Assembly (NCBI RefSeq): GCF_019795295.1
Contig: NZ_JAIMCG010000014.1
Location: 62,001-126,000 of the forward strand
Length of the DNA stretch: 64,000 bases
Reading direction: 5' to 3'
Source: Cupriavidus sp. AU9028
GTDB lineage: Bacteria > Pseudomonadota > Gammaproteobacteria > Burkholderiales > Burkholderiaceae
The position numbers were made by a program, and so were the translations under genes. The notes under the pieces are model-generated. The model did not search any database. It saw nothing but the letters and a program-made list of their open reading frames with translations, and was not told where the DNA came from. Shown in pieces: positions 15,054 to 23,761 of this stretch (positions are counted from its first letter, which is position 1; every line of letters starts with the position of its first letter).

Positions 15054-15842
15054 CTACCGCAGCACCACGGTATCCGCGTCCTTGACCACTCCGTTGACGA
15101 CCTGCCCGTTCTCCAGTCTTACCTGCACGCTGCTGCCAGGGGCACCGTCGGTCAGGGCCTTGCCTTCACTGCGGATCTGGAAAGCCTGCCCCTCGACGGT
15201 GACCGCCACGGTCTGGTTGCGTCGCACCGCGATGGCCTTGCGCAGCAGGTCGCTGCGCAGCGGCGAGCCGGCGCCGATCCGGTTGCCCGCCACCGCGCCC
15301 TCGACCTGGCCGGGATCGGTGACCACGGCGCGTGGCAGGCTCGCCAGATCCCCTTGCCGCACCTCGATGTCCGCCGCCGTGATCGGCTCGCCAGGCGCCA
15401 GCGTGCGCGAGGCGACGTAGTAGTCCCCAAGCACTGAAATGCGCGCCTGCACATAGCGCGTCCAGGGCCGGTCGCCGCCGCAGCGCACGCCCACCGAGAC
15501 GCGGCCCTGCAGCTGCGCGCTCGGCGGCAGGAAGGGTTCGGGCGAGACGCATTCCCTGGCGCGGCCGCCCGAGGGCGGAATGACCTGGATGCTGGTCTTG
15601 CCCGGCAGCCCGGCGGTCTCGCGTTGCAGGAACTGCTCGACGGCCACCCGTACCGGATCCTCGGCGAACACCGGCGCGCCGCCCTGCGGCGCGACATTGC
15701 CCGGCGAGGAGAGTTGCCCGGCGGCCTGGGCCGGCGCCGCCAGGGCGGCGACCGTCAGCGGCGCCGACGCGATCAACAATAGCCGCGCCGCGCGCCGGAA
15801 CAGGCTGCGCGCGCCGCGCGGACGCAATTCGATTCGAAACAT
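15054..15842 (-). CDS. flgA: Flagellar P-ring chaperone FlgA
   Basis: 262 residues. FlgA acts in the periplasm to help FlgI assemble the P ring. A signal peptide is visible (RAARLLLIASAPLTVAALAA with an AQA-type cleavage site near residue 40). The SAF domain follows: YYVASRTLAPGEPITAADIE around residues 140-165, then AVAGNRIGAGSPLRSDLL, and the C-terminal beta-clip region VEGQAFQIRSEGKALTDG. It is divergent from flgB across a 305-base region and is followed by flgM. The start is the ATG at 15842. Confidence 0.94.
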   Translation of the reverse strand: MFRIELRPRGARSLFRRAARLLLIASAPLTVAALAAPAQAAGQLSSPGNVAPQGGAPVFAEDPVRVAVEQFLQRETAGLPGKTSIQVIPPSGGRARECVSPEPFLPPSAQLQGRVSVGVRCGGDRPWTRYVQARISVLGDYYVASRTLAPGEPITAADIEVRQGDLASLPRAVVTDPGQVEGAVAGNRIGAGSPLRSDLLRKAIAVRRNQTVAVTVEGQAFQIRSEGKALTDGAPGSSVQVRLENGQVVNGVVKDADTVVLR

Positions 15843-16147
15843 TCAGTCATCCCAGCAAGGACGGTGGAACCCGCCGCGGCGCCGTCCCCGATGGTGCGGG
15901 TCGGCGCGGCGAGGGGCCGCAACGGGAGTCCATTGTAGGCAGCGAGCGCGTCGGGCTCCGGGTGAAATGCGCGGATTTCCTCGCCTTATTCATCCGATTG
16001 CGCTGGCCAGCCCCCACCTAAGATGGCAGCCGTGAAGAAGGTGGGCGGGCTCCCTTTGCCGCGCCGCCGCGCATCGCGGTGCGGCCGGTTGCCAGAGACC
16101 GCCTCGCCATGGGCCTCCTTTCTCCATTGATATAGCGGGATACAACA
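15843..16147. other. Divergent flgA / flgB promoter region
   Basis: 305 bases between two divergently transcribed genes. No ORF stands out and no sigma-28 match was found. Class II flagellar promoters (FlhDC plus sigma-70) would be expected here, but I could not assign -35/-10 boxes with confidence. TTATTC-type AT-rich sequence near 15985-15995 and GATATAG near 16128 are the only AT-rich patches. Confidence 0.4.
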
Positions 16148-16555
16148 ATGATGGACAGACTCGACGCGGCGTTCCGTTTCCAGCAGGAAGCGCTGAACCT
16201 GCGCAACCAGCGACAGTCGGTGATCGCCGCGAACATCGCCAACGCCGACACCCCGGGCTTCAAGGCCCGCGACTTCGATTTCGCCAGCCAGCTGTCGGAA
16301 TCGGTGGAACGCGGCAAGCGCGCCGAAGGCGTGTCGCTGTCGACCACCTCGGCACGGCATCTGCCCGGACAAGCAGGCGTGGGCAGCGACTTCGAGCTGG
16401 CCTATCGCATCCCGATGCAGTCGAGCATCGACGGCAACACGGTCGAGATGGACACCGAGCGGGTGGCCTTCGCCGACAACACGGTCCGCTACGAGACTGG
16501 CCTCACGGTAATGAGCGCCAAGATCAAGGGCATGCTGACCGCCATTTCGCAGTGA
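16148..16555 (+). CDS. flgB: Flagellar proximal rod protein FlgB
   Basis: 135 residues. FlgB is one of the proximal rod subunits. It shows the rod/hook-family N-terminal signature ([20 protein letters not shown], residues 24-43) and the C-terminal helix ([20 protein letters not shown]) that pack as the coiled-coil of the rod. Two adjacent ATG codons (16148 and 16151) could start it. It is the first gene of the flgBCDEFGHIJ operon; flgC follows after seven bases with a GAGG site overlapping the flgB stop. Confidence 0.95.
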   Translation: MMDRLDAAFRFQQEALNLRNQRQSVIAANIANADTPGFKARDFDFASQLSESVERGKRAEGVSLSTTSARHLPGQAGVGSDFELAYRIPMQSSIDGNTVEMDTERVAFADNTVRYETGLTVMSAKIKGMLTAISQ

Positions 16556-16562
16556 GGTAATC

Positions 16563-16970
16563 ATGCCGGCAATGAACATCTTCGAGGTGTCGGGCTCCGC
16601 CATGGCGGCGCAGTCCCAGCGCATGAACGTGACCGCGTCCAACATGGCCAACGCGGACAGCGCGGTGGCGCCGAATGGCCAGCCATATCGCGCCAAGCAG
16701 GTGGTGTTCGGCCTCGCGCCCAACGCCGCCAATGGCGAGATCGGCGGCGTGCAGGTGCGCGGCGTGATGGAGGACCCGTCGCCCGCGCGCATGGTCCACA
16801 ACCCCACGCACCCGCTGGCCAACGCAGACGGCTACGTCACCATGCCCAACGTCAACCCGGTGGAAGAGATGGTCAACATGATCTCGGCCTCGCGCTCCTA
16901 CCAGGCCAATGTCGAGGTGTTGAACTCGGCCAAGAACATGATGTTGAAGACGCTGACGATCGGTCAGTGA
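16563..16970 (+). CDS. flgC: Flagellar proximal rod protein FlgC
   Basis: 135 residues. This rod protein has the family N-terminus ([20 protein letters not shown]) and C-terminal motif ([20 protein letters not shown], then [13 protein letters not shown]). It follows flgB closely and precedes flgD, the canonical order. Export is through the flagellar gate with no cleaved signal. Confidence 0.96.
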   Translation: MPAMNIFEVSGSAMAAQSQRMNVTASNMANADSAVAPNGQPYRAKQVVFGLAPNAANGEIGGVQVRGVMEDPSPARMVHNPTHPLANADGYVTMPNVNPVEEMVNMISASRSYQANVEVLNSAKNMMLKTLTIGQ

Positions 16971-17010
16971 TTCGGTCAGCAATTCGATCCGTAACCGGGG
17001 AAACCACGAC

Positions 17011-17676
17011 ATGACTACCACTTCCGGCGTCAACAGCAATTCGAACGCGGCAGGCGCATCGCTGCTGTCCAGCGCGTCGAGCTCCAGCGACATTCAGAAC
17101 AATTTCCTGAAGATGCTGGTGACGCAGATGAAGAACCAGGATCCGCTCAAGCCGATGGACAACGCACAGCTGACGTCGCAGCTGGCGCAGATCAGCACGG
17201 TCAGCAGCATGGAAATCATGAACGCGACCATGACGCAGCTGCTGGCGCAGGTCAGCGCAAGCCGTGCGATGGATTCGGCCGCGCTGATCGGCCGCACGGT
17301 GATGGTGCCCGGCAACGGCGTCGAAGTGGTCGAGGGCAAGGCGAGCCAGTTCGGCATCGACCTGCCGTCCACCGCCGATGCGGTCACCGTCGAGGTGCTG
17401 GACGAGAAGGGCAACGTGGTGCGCTCGATCGACATGAAGGGCCGGACCGCGGGCGTGCATGACGTGGCATGGGATGGCAAGAACGATGCCGGCGGCGCGG
17501 TGCCCGACGGCGAGTACACCTTCCGCGTGGTGGCGACGGCCGACGGCAAGGCCATCAATGGCGCGTCGCTGATCTACGGCAAGGTGCAGGCGATCAGCGG
17601 CGACGCCAACGGCGTGCTGGTCGACCTGGGCGAAGGCCGCACCGCGCTGGTGGACGACGTCCGCCGCATTCTTTAA
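17011..17676 (+). CDS. flgD: Hook-capping protein FlgD
   Basis: 221 residues, typical. FlgD forms the cap under which hook subunits assemble and is discarded later. The conserved N-terminal export/assembly segment is clear (IQNNFLKMLVTQMKNQDPLK near residues 29-48, followed by MDNAQLTSQLAQISTVS). The C-terminal part holds the FlgD Ig/tudor region (AGVHDVAWDGKNDAGGAVPDG) near residues 148-168. It lies between flgC and flgE, its substrate. Confidence 0.95.
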   Translation: MTTTSGVNSNSNAAGASLLSSASSSSDIQNNFLKMLVTQMKNQDPLKPMDNAQLTSQLAQISTVSSMEIMNATMTQLLAQVSASRAMDSAALIGRTVMVPGNGVEVVEGKASQFGIDLPSTADAVTVEVLDEKGNVVRSIDMKGRTAGVHDVAWDGKNDAGGAVPDGEYTFRVVATADGKAINGASLIYGKVQAISGDANGVLVDLGEGRTALVDDVRRIL

Positions 17677-17760
17677 TTACCGCGCCCGCCGCGCGGCCGG
17701 TTGCGAATGCACCTGGTCAGCGCGGGCCAGCGAACTGACGACATGTAACAAGGGGAAATC

Positions 17761-19005
17761 ATGGGTTTCGGTCAAGGGGTCAGCGGCATCAACGCCGCGG
17801 CACAGAATCTGGATGTGATCGGCAACAACATCTCCAACTCGGGGACGGTTGGCTTCAAGCAATCGACGGCGACGTTCGCCGACGTCTATGCCGGCTCGCG
17901 CGTCGGCCTGGGTGTGCGAGTGAACTCGGTGGTGCAGTCCTTCAACCAGGGCAATATCGAAGCGAGCGGCCGCGCGCTGGACGTGGCGATCACCGGCGGC
18001 AATGGCTTCTTCCGCCTGGTGGATGACGCCGGCCAGGTCTACTTCTCGCGCAACGGCCAGCTCAAGCGGCTGGACGATGGCCGCCTGGTCAATGCGTCGG
18101 GTCTGCAGGTGACCGGCTATCCGGCCGGTGTGCAGCCGGGTGGCGGCGTGCAGCCGCAGCCGCTGGTCATCGCCAACACGCAGATGCCGCCGAAGGCGAC
18201 GGACAGCATCACGGCCCAGTTCAACCTGGATTCGCGCGTCACGGCGCCGACCACGCCGTTTGCGACCGCTGCTGGCGATCCGCCCGATTCCGCGATGTTC
18301 AACTACAGCAGCACCATCGAGATCTTCGATTCGCTCGGTAACCCGCGCCAGGTCACCGCGTACTTCCGCAAGATGGGTCCCGAACATCAGGATCCGCTGG
18401 ACCCGACCACGCCCGTGGTTGGTACCAACTGGAACATGTACGTCACCGACGAGAACGGTGGGCTGCTGACCACCGAAGCGATGCGCTTCGATCTGAACGG
18501 CAATATGGTCCTGCCGGCCGCGGGCGCCACCGTCGGCGTTCCCGTGGCGGGCGCGAATGGCGCCGCGGACATGACGGTGCAGATGAACCTGGCTGGCACC
18601 ACGCAGTTCGGCAGCGAAAACGACCCGAAGACTCTGGTGCAGAACGGCTATGCCAGCGGCGCGCTGCTCGGCTATACCGTGCAACCGGACGGCTCGATCC
18701 TCGGCAGCTTCTCGAACGAGCAGACCATGAACCTCGGCCAGATCGTGCTGGCGACCTTCGGCAACGTCGAAGGCCTGCAGCCGGAGGGCGACAACGTGTG
18801 GACCGCGACCGGCGCCTCGGGGCAGCCGCTGCTGGGCGCGCCTGGCGGCTCCTATGGCCAGCTGCAGTCGAACGCAGTGGAAGCGTCGAACGTCGACCTG
18901 TCGGGCCAGCTGGTCAACCTGATCATCGCCCAGCGCACCTATCAGGCCAACGCCCAGACCATCCAGGCGCAGGACCAGGTGCTGCAGACGCTGGTCAATA
19001 TCTGA
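17761..19005 (+). CDS. flgE: Flagellar hook protein FlgE
   Basis: 414 residues. FlgE builds the curved hook. The N-terminus is MGFGQGVSGINAAAQNLDVIGNNISNSGTVGFK in pattern, the C-terminal helix ends in QLVNLIIAQRTYQANAQTIQ and VLQTLVNI, and the central variable D1/D2 domain spans about residues 100-360. A strong ribosome-binding sequence (AAGGGGAA) precedes the ATG at 17761. Its length is controlled by FliK; two FliK-type proteins are encoded in this window. Confidence 0.96.
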   Translation: MGFGQGVSGINAAAQNLDVIGNNISNSGTVGFKQSTATFADVYAGSRVGLGVRVNSVVQSFNQGNIEASGRALDVAITGGNGFFRLVDDAGQVYFSRNGQLKRLDDGRLVNASGLQVTGYPAGVQPGGGVQPQPLVIANTQMPPKATDSITAQFNLDSRVTAPTTPFATAAGDPPDSAMFNYSSTIEIFDSLGNPRQVTAYFRKMGPEHQDPLDPTTPVVGTNWNMYVTDENGGLLTTEAMRFDLNGNMVLPAAGATVGVPVAGANGAADMTVQMNLAGTTQFGSENDPKTLVQNGYASGALLGYTVQPDGSILGSFSNEQTMNLGQIVLATFGNVEGLQPEGDNVWTATGASGQPLLGAPGGSYGQLQSNAVEASNVDLSGQLVNLIIAQRTYQANAQTIQAQDQVLQTLVNI

Positions 19006-19061
19006 CGGTAGCAACGGCCCGCTGCCTCGGGTAGCGGGCCGACAGGAATCAGGAATCGCCG

Positions 19062-19802
19062 ATGGATCGCATGATCTACACCGCCCTGTCGGGCGCGAAG
19101 CAGACGATGGACCAGCAGGCCGCGGTGGCCAACAACCTGGCCAACGTGTCGACGACGGGCTACCGGGCGCAGGTCAACATGTTCCGCGCCGTGCCAGTGG
19201 TCGGGCAGGAAACGCAGACGCGCGCTTTCACGCTGGCCACCACGCCGGGCGCCGACTTCAAGGCCGGCCCGCTGACCTATACCGAGCGCCCGCTCGATAT
19301 CGCCATCAAGGGCAACGGCTGGCTCGCGGTGCAGACGCCCGACGGCGAAGCCTACACCCGTGCCGGATCGCTGCAGATCAGCCCCGAGGGCCAGCTGGTG
19401 ACTTCCAGCGGTCGCCCGGTGATGGGCGACGGCGGCCCGATCGCGGTGCCGCCCGGCTCGGCGATCACCATCGCCAGCAATGGCGTGATCACCGCGCGCG
19501 GTCCCGGCGAAGCGGCCAACGGCCTCGCGCAGATTGGCCAGCTTCGGCTGGTCAACCCGCCGCAGAACGCGCTGGCACGTGGCGATGACGGGCTGTTCCG
19601 CATGCGGCAGGGGGCGGATCCGGTCGAGGCCGATCCCAACGTGCGCCTCGTCACTGGCGCGCTGGAAGGCAGCAACGTGAATCCCGTCGAGGCGATGGTC
19701 GACATGATCGCCAACGCGCGGCGCTTCGAGATGCAGATCAAGATGATCCAGGGCGCCGACATGAACGAGCAGCGCGCCAATTCGCTGCTGGGATCGAACT
19801 GA
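19062..19802 (+). CDS. flgF: Flagellar proximal rod protein FlgF
   Basis: 246 residues, typical. The start (MDRMIYTALSGAKQTMDQQA) and the motif [16 protein letters not shown] are diagnostic of FlgF. The centre carries the hook-family beta domain (RPLDIAIKGNGWLAVQTPDG) and the C-terminus ends in NPVEAMVDMIANARRFEMQI. It is followed by flgG after a 96-base gap that shows no gene. Confidence 0.95.
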   Translation: MDRMIYTALSGAKQTMDQQAAVANNLANVSTTGYRAQVNMFRAVPVVGQETQTRAFTLATTPGADFKAGPLTYTERPLDIAIKGNGWLAVQTPDGEAYTRAGSLQISPEGQLVTSSGRPVMGDGGPIAVPPGSAITIASNGVITARGPGEAANGLAQIGQLRLVNPPQNALARGDDGLFRMRQGADPVEADPNVRLVTGALEGSNVNPVEAMVDMIANARRFEMQIKMIQGADMNEQRANSLLGSN

Positions 19803-19898
19803 TCGCCGCACGGCATGGCTGACCCCAACGTCGGCCGCGACTGAACCCAACCGAACGATTTCAGGCATGCCCGGGCGGCATGCCAAGCAAGGACCAAC

Positions 19899-20684
19899 AT
19901 GAACCGCTCCCTCTGGATCGCCAAGACCGGCCTCGATGCGCAGCAGACGCAGATGGACGTGATCTCGAACAACCTGGCCAACGTCTCCACGACGGGCTTC
20001 AAGCGCAGCCGCGCGGTGTTCGAGGAACTGATGTACCAGACCATTCGCCAGCCCGGCGCGCTGTCGTCGGACCAGACCACGCTGCCTTCGGGCCTGCAGC
20101 TGGGCACCGGCGTGCGCCCCGTCGCCACCGAACGCATCCATACCCAGGGCAATCCGCAGCAGACCGGCAACGACAAGGATGTGGCCATCATCGGCCAGGG
20201 CTTCTTCCAGATCACCCTGCCGGACGGCACCGCCGCCTACACCCGTGACGGCTCCTTCCACGTCGACCAGAACGGCCAGCTGGTGACCTCCAGCGGCTTC
20301 CTGATCGAGCCGGCCATCGCCATTCCGGCCAACGCCACCTCGCTGACCGTCGCCCGCGACGGCACCGTGTCGGTCACGCAGCCGGGCAATGCGCTGAACG
20401 TGCAGGTCGGCCAGCTGCAGCTGGTCACCTTCATGAACCCGACCGGTCTGGAGAGCATCGGCGAGAACCTCTACGTGCAGACCGACGCCTCGGGCGCGCC
20501 CAACCAGACCGTGCCCGGCCTGAACGGCGCCGGCATCCTGCAGCAGCGCTATGTCGAATCGTCCAACGTCAACGTGGTCGAGGAACTGGTCAGCATGATC
20601 CAGACGCAGCGCGCGTATGAAATCAACAGCAAGGCCGTCTCCACCTCGGACCAGATGCTGCAACGCCTGACTCAACTGGGCTGA
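19899..20684 (+). CDS. flgG: Flagellar distal rod protein FlgG
   Basis: 261 residues. FlgG forms the distal rod that crosses the periplasm. Signature segments: [40 protein letters not shown], and the C-terminal [20 protein letters not shown]. The AAGGACC sequence before the ATG at 19899 is a good ribosome-binding site. flgH starts two bases after its stop. Confidence 0.97.
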   Translation: MNRSLWIAKTGLDAQQTQMDVISNNLANVSTTGFKRSRAVFEELMYQTIRQPGALSSDQTTLPSGLQLGTGVRPVATERIHTQGNPQQTGNDKDVAIIGQGFFQITLPDGTAAYTRDGSFHVDQNGQLVTSSGFLIEPAIAIPANATSLTVARDGTVSVTQPGNALNVQVGQLQLVTFMNPTGLESIGENLYVQTDASGAPNQTVPGLNGAGILQQRYVESSNVNVVEELVSMIQTQRAYEINSKAVSTSDQMLQRLTQLG

Positions 20685-20686
20685 CC

Positions 20687-21385
20687 ATGACCGACAAGCT
20701 GTCCTGCCTGGGCCGGGCTGTCCGCCGGCTCTGCTGCCTGATCGTACCGCTGGTGGCCACCGGGTGTGCGCTGGTACCGCGCGAGCCGCTGGTGCAGATG
20801 CCGACCACGGCCCGGGCACAGCAGCGTCCCATGGCGCCGCCGACGGGCTCGATCTACCAGGGTTCGTATGCGGGCAACCCGCTGTTCGAGGATCGCCGGC
20901 CGCGCAACGTCGGCGACATCCTGACCATCGTCATTCGGGAAAACGTCAACGCCTCGAAGAACTCGGGCACCAATGCGACCCGCACCGGCAATGCCGCGCT
21001 GACTTTCGATGCGGTGCCCCGCGCGCTGGGCGGGCTGTTCGGCGCGAGCCAGAACGCGGAGATGAGCGGCGAGAACGGCATCAACGCCAGCGGCGGTTCC
21101 CGCGCGGCCAACACGTTCAACGGCACCATTACCGTCACCGTGATCGAAGTGCTGCCCAACGGCAACCTGGTGGTGTCCGGCGAGAAGCAGATGGCGATCA
21201 ACCAGGGCGCGGAGTTCATCCGCTTCTCGGGCGTCGTCAATCCGCGGACCATTACCGGCGACAACGCGGTGCCGTCGACCCAGGTGGCCGACGCCCGTAT
21301 CGAATACACGGCCAAGGGCTATATCGACGAAGCGCAGCAAATGGGCTGGCTCCAGCGCTTCTTCCTCAACGTTTCACCGTTCTGA
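20687..21385 (+). CDS. flgH: Flagellar L-ring lipoprotein FlgH
   Basis: 232 residues. FlgH forms the outer-membrane bushing of the flagellum. The N-terminus has a positively charged start, a hydrophobic stretch and a lipobox-like LVATGC, so the mature protein is probably acylated at Cys26. Conserved segments are [37 protein letters not shown], and the C-terminal [20 protein letters not shown] with the final FFLNVSPF. It lies between flgG and flgI with 2- and 6-base gaps. Confidence 0.97.
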   Translation: MTDKLSCLGRAVRRLCCLIVPLVATGCALVPREPLVQMPTTARAQQRPMAPPTGSIYQGSYAGNPLFEDRRPRNVGDILTIVIRENVNASKNSGTNATRTGNAALTFDAVPRALGGLFGASQNAEMSGENGINASGGSRAANTFNGTITVTVIEVLPNGNLVVSGEKQMAINQGAEFIRFSGVVNPRTITGDNAVPSTQVADARIEYTAKGYIDEAQQMGWLQRFFLNVSPF

Positions 21386-21391
21386 TTCACC

Positions 21392-22567
21392 ATGACCTTG
21401 CGCCTGGCTGACTGCCTCCCGTTTCGCTCCGTCCGCCATCCGGTCCTGATTGCATGCCGGCGCGCCGCGCAGATCCTGCTCGGCGCGGTGGCGCTGCTGG
21501 CGCTCGCGTTGCCCCAGGCCGCGCATGCCGAACGGCTGAAGAATCTCGCGTCGTTCCAGGGCGTGCGCGACAACCCGCTGGTGGGCTATGGCCTGGTGGT
21601 CGGTCTGGACAATACCGGCGACCAGACGATGCAGACGCCGTTCACCACGCAGAGCCTGAGCAACATGCTGTCGCAGCTGGGCATCACCCTGCCGGAAGGC
21701 CGCAACATGCAGCTGAAGAACGTGGCAGCGGTGATGGTCACCGCGACGCTGCCGCCGTTTGCCCAGCCCGGCAGCCAGCTGGATGTGGTGGTGTCCTCGA
21801 TGGGCAACGCCAAGAGCCTGCGCGGCGGCACGCTGCTGATGACGCCCCTCAAGGGCGCCGACGGTCAGGTCTATGCGATCGCGCAGGGCAACCTGCTGGT
21901 GGGTGGCGCCGGTGCCTCGGCCAACGGCAGCAAGGTACAGATCAATCAGCTGGCGGTGGGCCGCATTTCCAATGGCGCCATCGTCGAACGCGCGGTGCCG
22001 TCCTTCCAGCCGGAGAACGGCCTGCTGACGCTTGAACTGAAGACCACCGACTACGGCACCGCCGAGCGGGTGGTGGACGCGATCAACCGCAATATCGGCG
22101 GCGGCGCCGCCAGTGCGCTGGACGGGCGCGTGGTGCAGGTGCGCGTGCCGACCGAGCCGTCGCAACGCGTGGCCACGCTGGCGCGCATCGAGAACATCGA
22201 CGTCACGCCGGCCAAGGCCGCCGCCAAGGTCATCCTCAACGCACGAACCGGCTCGATCGTGATGAACCAGGAGGTCACGGTGCAGGACTGCGCGATTGCG
22301 CACGGCAACCTGTCGGTGGTCATCAATACCCAGCCGGTGATCAGCCAGCCGGCGCCGTTCAGCGGCGGCGAGACGGTGGTCGCGCCGGTATCGGAGATCA
22401 GCCTGAAGCGGGATTCGGGTTCGCTGCAGATGATCAAGGGCGGGGCCTCGCTGACCGCGGTGGTGCGCGGGCTGAATTCGCTGGGCGCAACCCCGGCCGA
22501 CCTGCAGACCATCCTGGAAGCGATGCGCAGCGCCGGCGCGCTGCGCGCGGAACTGGAAATCATCTGA
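21392..22567 (+). CDS. flgI: Flagellar P-ring protein FlgI
   Basis: 391 residues. FlgI forms the periplasmic P ring, assembled with the help of FlgA. A Sec signal peptide occupies about the first 45 residues ([20 protein letters not shown], cleavage after AHA). Family motifs follow: [38 protein letters not shown], and the C-terminal [20 protein letters not shown]. An in-frame earlier charged segment before the signal core makes the exact start slightly uncertain, but the ATG at 21392 fits the operon spacing. Confidence 0.97.
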   Translation: MTLRLADCLPFRSVRHPVLIACRRAAQILLGAVALLALALPQAAHAERLKNLASFQGVRDNPLVGYGLVVGLDNTGDQTMQTPFTTQSLSNMLSQLGITLPEGRNMQLKNVAAVMVTATLPPFAQPGSQLDVVVSSMGNAKSLRGGTLLMTPLKGADGQVYAIAQGNLLVGGAGASANGSKVQINQLAVGRISNGAIVERAVPSFQPENGLLTLELKTTDYGTAERVVDAINRNIGGGAASALDGRVVQVRVPTEPSQRVATLARIENIDVTPAKAAAKVILNARTGSIVMNQEVTVQDCAIAHGNLSVVINTQPVISQPAPFSGGETVVAPVSEISLKRDSGSLQMIKGGASLTAVVRGLNSLGATPADLQTILEAMRSAGALRAELEII

Positions 22568-22586
22568 CGCCCGGAGTGCCGACCGC

Positions 22587-23633
22587 ATGACCAATCCGCT
22601 GCAGGCCCAGGCCGATCTGTCGCAACGCTTCGCGCTCGATGTCCAGGGCTTCGAATCGCTCAAGAGCCAGGCTCGTTCGGGCGGCGATGGCGCGTTGAAG
22701 GCCGCTGCCCGCCAGTTCGAGGCCGTCTTCACGCAGATGATGCTCAAGAGCATGCGGGAAGCGACACCGCAGGACGGGCTGTTCGACAACGAGCAGACCC
22801 GGATGTACATGTCGATGCTGGACCAGCAGATGGCCCAGCACCTGTCCAGCAAGGGCATTGGCCTGGCCGACGTGATGGTGCGCCAGCTGGCGCGCGCCAG
22901 CGGCCAGGCGCTGCCGCCGGAAGTGGCGGCCGCGGCCAACATGGACGACGCGGCGGGCGCCCTCGGACCGCTGCTGGACGGCCGTACCACCGCCGCCGCC
23001 CCGGGAGCCGAAGCCCAGTTCAGCGACGGCAGCGAAACGCCGCGCGCCGGCACCACCATCCCGGGCTCCGCCTGGAACCCCACCGCCGGGCTGCGGCAAT
23101 ACCAGGCCAACGATCCCGGCGCATGGCAGAACGGCCAGGGCGGTCAGGGCGCGGCCGGCATGGCCGGCGAGGATGCCCCGGCTCATATCAGCGCTTTCGT
23201 CAGCCGGATGGCCGGCCCGGCCGTGGCGGCCTCGCGCGCCAGCGGCGTGCCGGCCAAGCTGATTCTTGGCCAGGCCGCGCTCGAATCGGGCTGGGGCCGC
23301 CGCGAGATCACGCATGCCAACGGCAGCACCACCCACAACCTGTTCGGCATCAAGGCAGGTGCCAACTGGAAGGGGCCGGTCGCCGAAATCACCACCACCG
23401 AATACATCGACGGGCAGCCGCAGAAGGTGAAGGCGCGCTTCCGCGCCTATGGCTCGTACGAGGAAGCGTTCGCGGATTACGCGCGCCTGCTGTCGAACAA
23501 CCCGCGCTATGCCGGCGTGGTGTCGGCCGGCTCGGCGGAAGCCGCCGCCCATCACCTGCAACGCGCGGGCTACGCCACCGATCCCGAGTACGGGTCCAAG
23601 CTGGTTCGCATCATGAAGCAGGTGCAGGGCTGA
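22587..23633 (+). CDS. flgJ: Rod-cap and peptidoglycan hydrolase FlgJ
   Basis: 348 residues, the two-domain form. The N-terminal rod-binding part (about residues 45-110, FEAVFTQMMLKSMREATPQD and the GIGLADVMVRQL end) helps the rod assemble. A Gly/Ala/Pro-rich linker of about 80 residues is followed by a glucosaminidase-type domain (about 190-345) that opens the cell wall. The general acid is probably Glu233 in GQAALESGWG, followed by HNLFGIKAGANWKG and YGSYEEAFADYARLL. Preceded by a GGAG site. It ends the flgB operon; a sigma-28 promoter for flgKL follows. Confidence 0.96.
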   Translation: MTNPLQAQADLSQRFALDVQGFESLKSQARSGGDGALKAAARQFEAVFTQMMLKSMREATPQDGLFDNEQTRMYMSMLDQQMAQHLSSKGIGLADVMVRQLARASGQALPPEVAAAANMDDAAGALGPLLDGRTTAAAPGAEAQFSDGSETPRAGTTIPGSAWNPTAGLRQYQANDPGAWQNGQGGQGAAGMAGEDAPAHISAFVSRMAGPAVAASRASGVPAKLILGQAALESGWGRREITHANGSTTHNLFGIKAGANWKGPVAEITTTEYIDGQPQKVKARFRAYGSYEEAFADYARLLSNNPRYAGVVSAGSAEAAAHHLQRAGYATDPEYGSKLVRIMKQVQG

Positions 23634-23666
23634 GCAGTCCAGGCGAAGCCTGCCTGCCGGCGGGGC

Positions 23667-23694
23667 TAAAGTCCGGGCGCAGAAGTGCCGTTAC
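23667..23694 (+). promoter_or_regulatory. Sigma-28-like promoter of flgK(L)
   Basis: TAAAGTCC (23667-23674), 12-base spacer, GCCGTTAC (23687-23694). It shares the TAAAGT and GCCGTTA core of the flgM promoter but has a spacer one base longer. The predicted start lies about 60 bases before the flgK ATG, so flgKL can be expressed as late genes independently of the flgB operon. Confidence 0.7.
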
Positions 23695-23761
23695 CACCCA
23701 CATCCACCGCCACGGTTGCATCCGCAACGCCGTGGCGAACCACAGATTCCGGGGCTAGCGT

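Noticed and set aside
18942-20819. Minus-strand frame of 625 codons opposite flgE-flgH
   Set aside because: Covers four certain flagellar genes on the plus strand and shows only shadow composition.
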